DNA of 64,000 nt, taken from Mesostigma viride (taxonomy: Eukaryota; Streptophyta; Mesostigmatophyceae; Mesostigmatales; Mesostigmataceae). The position numbers were made by a program, and so were the translations under genes. Below the pieces are notes generated by a model. It did no database searches, had not been told where the DNA came from, and worked only from the letters and a program-made list of their open reading frames with translations. The DNA lies in contig RPFO01000745.1 of the NCBI GenBank assembly GCA_009746045.1, positions 1 through 64,000 on the forward strand, written 5' to 3'. This document shows, in pieces, positions 59,178-64,000 of the stretch. Positions within the stretch are counted from its first letter, which is position 1, and each line of letters starts with the position of its first letter.

Positions 59178-61715
59178 TTGGATGTGTCTCACATCTCGTG
59201 TTATCATTGTCATGAGGTGGGCCATCTTAAGGCGGAGTGCCCCAAGTTCCTTTCTGGTGCTCCCCCTCATCCCGATGCTCGCCCTCCTCGTACCCCTCAG
59301 CGTGCTCCTATTCGTCCCACTCCAGGACGCATTCCCTCAGCTACCCCTAGTAGGCTGAATGTTGTGCAGACAGGACCCTCAGGGTTCCCCTATGATAATC
59401 AGGCTCCTGCACCCTCTTCGCTCCCTCGCGACCCTCCAGCAGTGGCTTTTTCGCCAGGGACTTCTTCGGGGTTAGTCCCAATGGATGTGGGGGGGAGGGG
59501 GAACAGTAGGCCTGTCAGCCGGGGTAACCTGGACAGGTCCTTAGATAGTACCCCAGATAAAAATTTTTGCTTGCCTGTTTTTATAACCTCTGTAGGAGCT
59601 GAATCATCCCTACCACTACGTGTGCGTCCTCTTATGTTCTTGAATGGTGGTTTAACCGTCCCTCACACTGTTGTAGACCCCTTCTTGCATGCTGATGAAC
59701 TCTTGAATGTCTCTGTGTTGGTAGATAGCGGTGCGGCTAGCTCCTTTGTGAGCGAGGCCCTAGTTAGACGTTTAGGACTAGTCCCTACCCCTCACACCAA
59801 ACCCGTTACTGTTCATTATGCTGATGGTCGCACCAGTCATTCCCCGGGTACGGTGTCCCTTCCCATGGTTATACAAGGACGTACTGTCAACCTGACGGCC
59901 ACTATAGGCCCTATCACTACCGCTGATGTATTACTAGGATTAGATTGGCACCAGGATAATAAGATTACTATTAATTATGATACCATGGTCATTTGGTTTC
60001 CAGATAGCTCTTACTGGGTACCTGAACGTCATTATAGATTGGAAAATTTATCCTTGGTAGATATTACTCCTCCTACACCTGTTGATCCTCCTGTAAGACC
60101 TATACCTGAAGTAATAATGTCAAATGACGAATTACGTTCTGAATTAAAGCAAAATGGATACCTATTATGTATGTTCCTTCAGTTAGAAGTACAACAGATA
60201 CCTAGCACTAACAATAGTGTGGATATAGATGTAAATACAGTGGATACAATAGGAGTAGGATTTACTGAAAATGAAATAGTAAGATACATGGCTGTGATAG
60301 ATTCCTCAAAAGTATTTGAAGAAAAGACTCCTTCTTATCCTCCTCCTCGTTCTGTTTTACACCGTGTAGTTATCAAGGACGGTGCAGTTCCTACGCACTC
60401 TCCGATGTATAGAATGGGCCCTACCGAGTTAAAGGAACTAAAACAGATTTTAGTGTCATTATTAGAAGCAGGATTAATAGAGCCTAGTAACTCTCCCTAC
60501 TCAGCTGGTGTCCTGTTAGTTCCTAAGCCAAATGGCAAGTTTCGCCTAGTTACTGATTATAGGAAGTTGAATGATATTACTGTGAAGTCTAAATACCCTC
60601 TCCCTCGTATTGATGATATATTTAATAAGGTTAAAGGTTCCACTTGTTTCACAGTACTAGATTGTGCGGATGGTTTTTGGCAGTTGCGGATAGCTCCTGA
60701 GGATTGCCATAAAACCGCCTTTGCTACCCCTTTTGGTCATTACCAGTTTAGAGTAGCGGCTATGGGACTCTGTAACTCGCCTGCCTCTTTTCAAATGTTA
60801 ATGAATGAAGTGCTTAGACCCGTTATGGGAAATTCTCACCTTCCTCAGGTGTCCTCTGATCTAAAGGATCCTTCCTTCTCCTCTGTTTCCTTATCTGAGC
60901 ATGACCGTTCTTGTGCTCAAGCGTACTTAGATGATATTCTTATTTACTCTCCTGATTTTGAAACGCACCTACGTGATTTAAAGAAAGTATTAGAAATAAT
61001 GGCTGAAAATTCTTTGTGGGCGCGCCGTGCTAAAGTTCGTTCGGGTAGGAGTGTCCCATTTTTAGGGCACGTTCTGTCTGATGCCGGGGTCGCTACCGAC
61101 CCGGATAAAACTAAGTCAATTCAGGAATGGCCTACCCCTACCGACGTTAAAGGTGTACGTAGTTTTCTAGGAATTGCTTCTTACTATAGGCGTTTTATCC
61201 CGCGTTTCGCAACTATAGCAGCCCCTATTAATCATTTATTAAAGAAGGATATCCCCTTTGTTTGGAGTAGTGAATGTCAGTCGGCTTTTCAGTGCCTAAA
61301 ATCCCTACTCCTTTCCCCTCCTGTACTCATCCTACCCGATACTACCAAACCCTTTGTGGTAGCTACAGACGCTAGTAAGGTAGTTATAGGGGGCGTCCTT
61401 CTCCAGGATCAGGGTCAGGGCTTACAGCCAATTGAGTATATCTCTAGGACAATGCTCCCCGCGGAGCGTAACTATCCTGTACACCAGCAGGAACTCTTAG
61501 CTGTGGTGTATTGTTGCCACGCGTGGCAGCACTTTCTTAAAGGTGCCCAATTTGATGTTTGTCTGAATGAACCCTGTGAGCTAGATCCTTATAGATTAGT
61601 TATACAAACGGATCATCGTCCCCTTACCCATCTGCTCTCCCAACCCAACCTTACCCCTCGTCAAGCGCGCTGGATGGAGTTTTTAGCACAGTTTTCCCCT
61701 TTTAAACTTCGGTAG
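59178..61715 (+). CDS. Pol of Ty3 element 2: zinc knuckle, protease, RT, RNase H
   Basis: An 845-aa open frame. CCHC zinc knuckle CYHCHEVGHLKAEC (residues 7-20); aspartic protease VLVDSGAASSF (about 180-190); RT with CFTVLDCADGFWQLRIA, FRVAAMGLCNSPASFQ and catalytic AYLDDILIYSPDF; RNase H with FVVATDASKVVIGGVLL, NYPVHQQELLAVVY and the TDHRPLTHL box. The order gag-PR-RT-RH is Ty3/gypsy-type. A TAG at 61713-61715, where a Tyr-like residue is expected (FKLR, then VKGVDN), ends the frame. The true N-terminus lies upstream in a gag-pol fusion. Confidence 0.9.
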   Translation: MDVSHISCYHCHEVGHLKAECPKFLSGAPPHPDARPPRTPQRAPIRPTPGRIPSATPSRLNVVQTGPSGFPYDNQAPAPSSLPRDPPAVAFSPGTSSGLVPMDVGGRGNSRPVSRGNLDRSLDSTPDKNFCLPVFITSVGAESSLPLRVRPLMFLNGGLTVPHTVVDPFLHADELLNVSVLVDSGAASSFVSEALVRRLGLVPTPHTKPVTVHYADGRTSHSPGTVSLPMVIQGRTVNLTATIGPITTADVLLGLDWHQDNKITINYDTMVIWFPDSSYWVPERHYRLENLSLVDITPPTPVDPPVRPIPEVIMSNDELRSELKQNGYLLCMFLQLEVQQIPSTNNSVDIDVNTVDTIGVGFTENEIVRYMAVIDSSKVFEEKTPSYPPPRSVLHRVVIKDGAVPTHSPMYRMGPTELKELKQILVSLLEAGLIEPSNSPYSAGVLLVPKPNGKFRLVTDYRKLNDITVKSKYPLPRIDDIFNKVKGSTCFTVLDCADGFWQLRIAPEDCHKTAFATPFGHYQFRVAAMGLCNSPASFQMLMNEVLRPVMGNSHLPQVSSDLKDPSFSSVSLSEHDRSCAQAYLDDILIYSPDFETHLRDLKKVLEIMAENSLWARRAKVRSGRSVPFLGHVLSDAGVATDPDKTKSIQEWPTPTDVKGVRSFLGIASYYRRFIPRFATIAAPINHLLKKDIPFVWSSECQSAFQCLKSLLLSPPVLILPDTTKPFVVATDASKVVIGGVLLQDQGQGLQPIEYISRTMLPAERNYPVHQQELLAVVYCCHAWQHFLKGAQFDVCLNEPCELDPYRLVIQTDHRPLTHLLSQPNLTPRQARWMEFLAQFSPFKLR

Positions 61716-62400
61716 GTTAAAGGTGTAGATAATATAGTGCCTGATGCCCTCTCCCGCCGCGCAGATTATTCCTTTTTCGAGGACTTAGATGTTCTCAATA
61801 CTACTCTAGTTCCTACCACCCTTGGTGTAACCCCTTATGGTGAACTACCGGATGATGAACATTATGCCTACCTCTTTCATACTGTTGTTCGCATGCCTGA
61901 CCTCCTTTCTCAGGTAGGACTCTCTCTCCCGTGTGAGGCCCTTCCTGTGGTCTCTGTGGGGGGGAGGGGAAAAATAAAATTTCTATATCGCTTAGCCATA
62001 TAGCGACTAGGTCAGGAAAGTCCTATGATATAGATACTCTTTAAACCTGATATAGATACTTCTGTAGCGATGCCTACCTCGGATCTCGAACGCCTTACCA
62101 GTAGATTTACGGCCACTGAGCCGGAAGCTTTAGCTGCTATTGCCTCCCATCCCCAACAGTTAGGTAAATACCCCTGTAAGTTTGTAGGTGGTTTTTTTTT
62201 TATATGTGCAGTTAACAGATTCTCCCCCTCAATGGCGCCTTTATGTCCCTCCTATCTGTCGCTCCTCCTTGCTTGTTGAGTTGCATGATTTAGTTGCTCA
62301 CAAGGGCGGTAAACGGGTACGGGATTTGGTAACCCATTCCTACTACTGGCCCTCCCTCTTAAAGGATGTAGATGCAATTTGTAGGACCTTTTAGAAAGAA
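61716..62400 (+). pseudogene. Pol remainder: RNase H end and integrase zinc region
   Basis: Continues in the same frame after the TAG (VKGVDNIVPDALSRRA), then shifts. The integrase HHCC region is at about 62190-62395: LLVELHDLVAHKGGKRV and SYYWPSLLKDVDAICRT, with the second Cys pair lost. The catalytic core is absent, so integration function is lost. Confidence 0.75.
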
Positions 62401-64000
62401 TAATAAGGGTAGAGATCCTTGTGTTTGTAGATTCCCCTGTTCCGTCATCGTCGGCGTCGACGAGACGCGTGTCGGTGGAGCCGTCTCCTATCCCTCTGGA
62501 CGTACGTGGGTCCAGAGTCTGCCAATCTTGCGGCTACCGTGTCTGCAAGGCAGGCCTAGATCCAGTCCTTAGCCTCGGCATTCGGGGCATTCTTGGCGCC
62601 TCAGTCGCCCGCTGTCGTTGCGCCTGGTGTGGCGCCTGTTGCTGCTGCTTCGCCTACCCCTCATGTTGCCTCGGCGACTGCGGCTTCGCCTGCGCCCCAG
62701 GGCGAGCCCTCGGTCGCTGCGGTTTCGCCTCCTGCTGCCTCCGCGCCTGCGGTCGCCTTACCTGTGCCTCCGTGTGAGCCTTTTGCCGCGGCGATTTCGC
62801 CCGCCGTCGCTGCTTCCGGGCCTTCCCAAGCTCCGTCGCAGCCGTTGCGGGGCTTCTTTGGTGACACGAGTGGGCTGCCCAGGCTCTGGGAGTGGGGCCC
62901 CCCTTAGAGGATTCCAGTGCCGGACTGGAGTCTTGATGGCAGTCAGTTTTTTTTGTAAGGTGCCTGTCCCTACGGGCCCAATTTTCAACATGCGGCCCGA
63001 GGGTGCGCCTCCAGCGGAGGCCATGTCGTCAGCCGCGGTTGCAGGTCCGTCGCGGCCTCATGCGGTGCCGGCTCCCTCTGCGCCTGTGCAGGATCCTACC
63101 CCTGTTTCGGTTCCTACTCCTTCGGCCCCTCGCTCGCTGGCCACGGTTGTTAGGACCAGCGGTGTTGATCAGCGCGCTCTCCGCGCTGCCGACTCCCTAT
63201 GGGAGTTGTCCCAGGGCGACCGGGAACGTGCCCCCTCCGTGGTGCATTTTACGCCGGAGTCGCGAGATTCGCCCGTTCCCGGATATGGTATGTTAGCGCT
63301 TGCGTGCCGACAGTGTGACCTCCCGCGCGTCGCTCCGGAGCTGTCCATTTCGCCCATGTCCTACGGGTTCTCCCAGGTGTGTCGGGCGCCGCGGGACCGT
63401 GGCCTACCCATTGACTGATCGGCCTCCTTTCGATATGGTTATTTTAGCTGATCCTGTGTTCCAGGGCGAGATCCTGGTTCGGCGAGTCCTGTATCGCTAG
63501 GCTAGGCGTCCCAATGACTTGGACACCTACGGTGGTTTCCAGTGGGCTTACCCTCCGCCTCTGGGCATTATGGCCTCAGATGCCCTTACGGTAGAGTTTC
63601 CTGCACGGTGCCGGGTGCTACGTACGGCGCGATTCTCCTGCAGCCCCTCCTGGAGTGGGATGCCCGTCGTCCAGCGCCCCTCCCGGGCCAGGGCCTGGAC
63701 TCCCGTGGCCATCCTCCCCCTCGGGCTAGCGACTACCTAGAGACGTTCGGGTCGCGACAGTGCGCTCGTCGGTGGCGCTCACGTGAGGTTCGGCACATCC
63801 GGTTGTGGCCGGCTAACGTGGAGCCTCTGATAGATCTGTTCTTCCCTACGGGTTTGCGTCCCCGGATCCGGTACCATCGCCTACTCCTGCGGGCTCTCTG
63901 TTTGATCGCGGTAGAGCCTTTCCTATGCCTCTTTGCCTGTGGCTTCATGGAGTGGGCCCGTGGCCAGGTCGTTCTTACGCAGCATAGGTATTAACTCGTC
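62401..64000. other. GC-rich, Pro/Ala-rich coding-like region, unidentified
   Basis: Base composition changes sharply from element 2. Plus-strand frames are rich in Ala, Pro, Ser and Val (62593-62907, then GPSRPHAVPAPSAPVQDP in a frame 62618-63418). A CQSCGYRVC motif is encoded near 62515. Later frames (63542-63994) are Arg/Leu/Pro-rich with several stops between. It could be the gag region of another retrotransposon or a low-complexity host gene. I do not recognise it. Confidence 0.35.

Larger units (their letters stand above)
55980..62400 (+). mobile_element. Ty3/gypsy element 2
   Basis: Contains the 5' LTR, leader, gag, protease, RT, RNase H and the start of integrase. Its similarity ends near 62400 within the integrase zinc region, where different, GC-rich sequence starts; no 3' LTR was found. 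It sits inside pol of element 1. Confidence 0.85.

Noticed and set aside
61700-61745. Reassigned UAG codon
   Set aside because: The in-frame TAG codons in the retroelements stand where different residues are expected (Tyr-like here, Lys in gag), and the host genes give no sign of reassignment. Ordinary nonsense mutations explain them.

Overview
The window is nuclear DNA from a eukaryote, most likely a green alga. It has two host genes with GT-AG introns, microsatellites, and a dense load of retroelements, with one integrated virus-like element among them. The green-alga assignment is inference. It rests on a Penelope-like element with an N-terminal GIY-YIG domain, a Ty3 chromovirus, an L1-like LINE and a Polinton-like virus (PLV). 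No rRNA, tRNA or CRISPR array was recognised.

Layout. 0-4.07 kb is the 3' part of a Ty3/gypsy chromovirus that inserted into an older Penelope-like fragment. 4.07-6.1 kb holds three Penelope-like fragments in -,+,- order. 6.7-11.5 kb is a five-exon tRNA-dihydrouridine synthase gene (- strand); its last intron carries about 700 bp of GA repeat. 12.6-16.1 kb is a five-exon PPPDE/DeSI-type isopeptidase gene (+ strand). 16.1-17.5 kb has short repeats with TTAA-rich tails. 17.49-22.27 kb is a complete Penelope-like element with an intact 1018-aa ORF, terminal direct repeats and an 11-bp target duplication. 22.3-29.4 kb holds LINE copies and fragments whose 3' ends share a small hairpin followed by AT-rich microsatellite tails.

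29.43-48.06 kb is the main discovery: an 18.6-kb endogenous PLV bounded by about 0.72-kb terminal inverted repeats. Each repeat carries four copies of a 54-bp hairpin. The left arm (- strand) encodes a herpes-type primase joined to a zinc motif and an origin-binding-protein-like SF2 helicase, then a tyrosine recombinase, an AT-hook protein, an FtsK/HerA-type packaging ATPase and a coiled-coil protein. The right arm (+ strand) encodes large virion-like proteins, a C2H2 zinc-finger protein, a penton-like minor capsid protein, an amphipathic small protein, a major capsid protein, and an attachment-like protein with three bacterial-type Ig repeats and a LamG-like domain. Two unknown proteins follow. 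Left arm (replication, integration, packaging) and right arm (virion) diverge from one point near 37.06 kb. Nearly every ORF is broken by single-base indels, while in-frame nonsense changes were not seen.

48.2-62.4 kb holds two closely related Ty3/gypsy copies. The first contains two foreign insertions, one of them a TTAA-flanked 1.72-kb transposon. It is interrupted in pol by the 5' LTR of the second copy. 62.4-64 kb is GC-rich, Pro/Ala-rich coding-like sequence that I could not identify.
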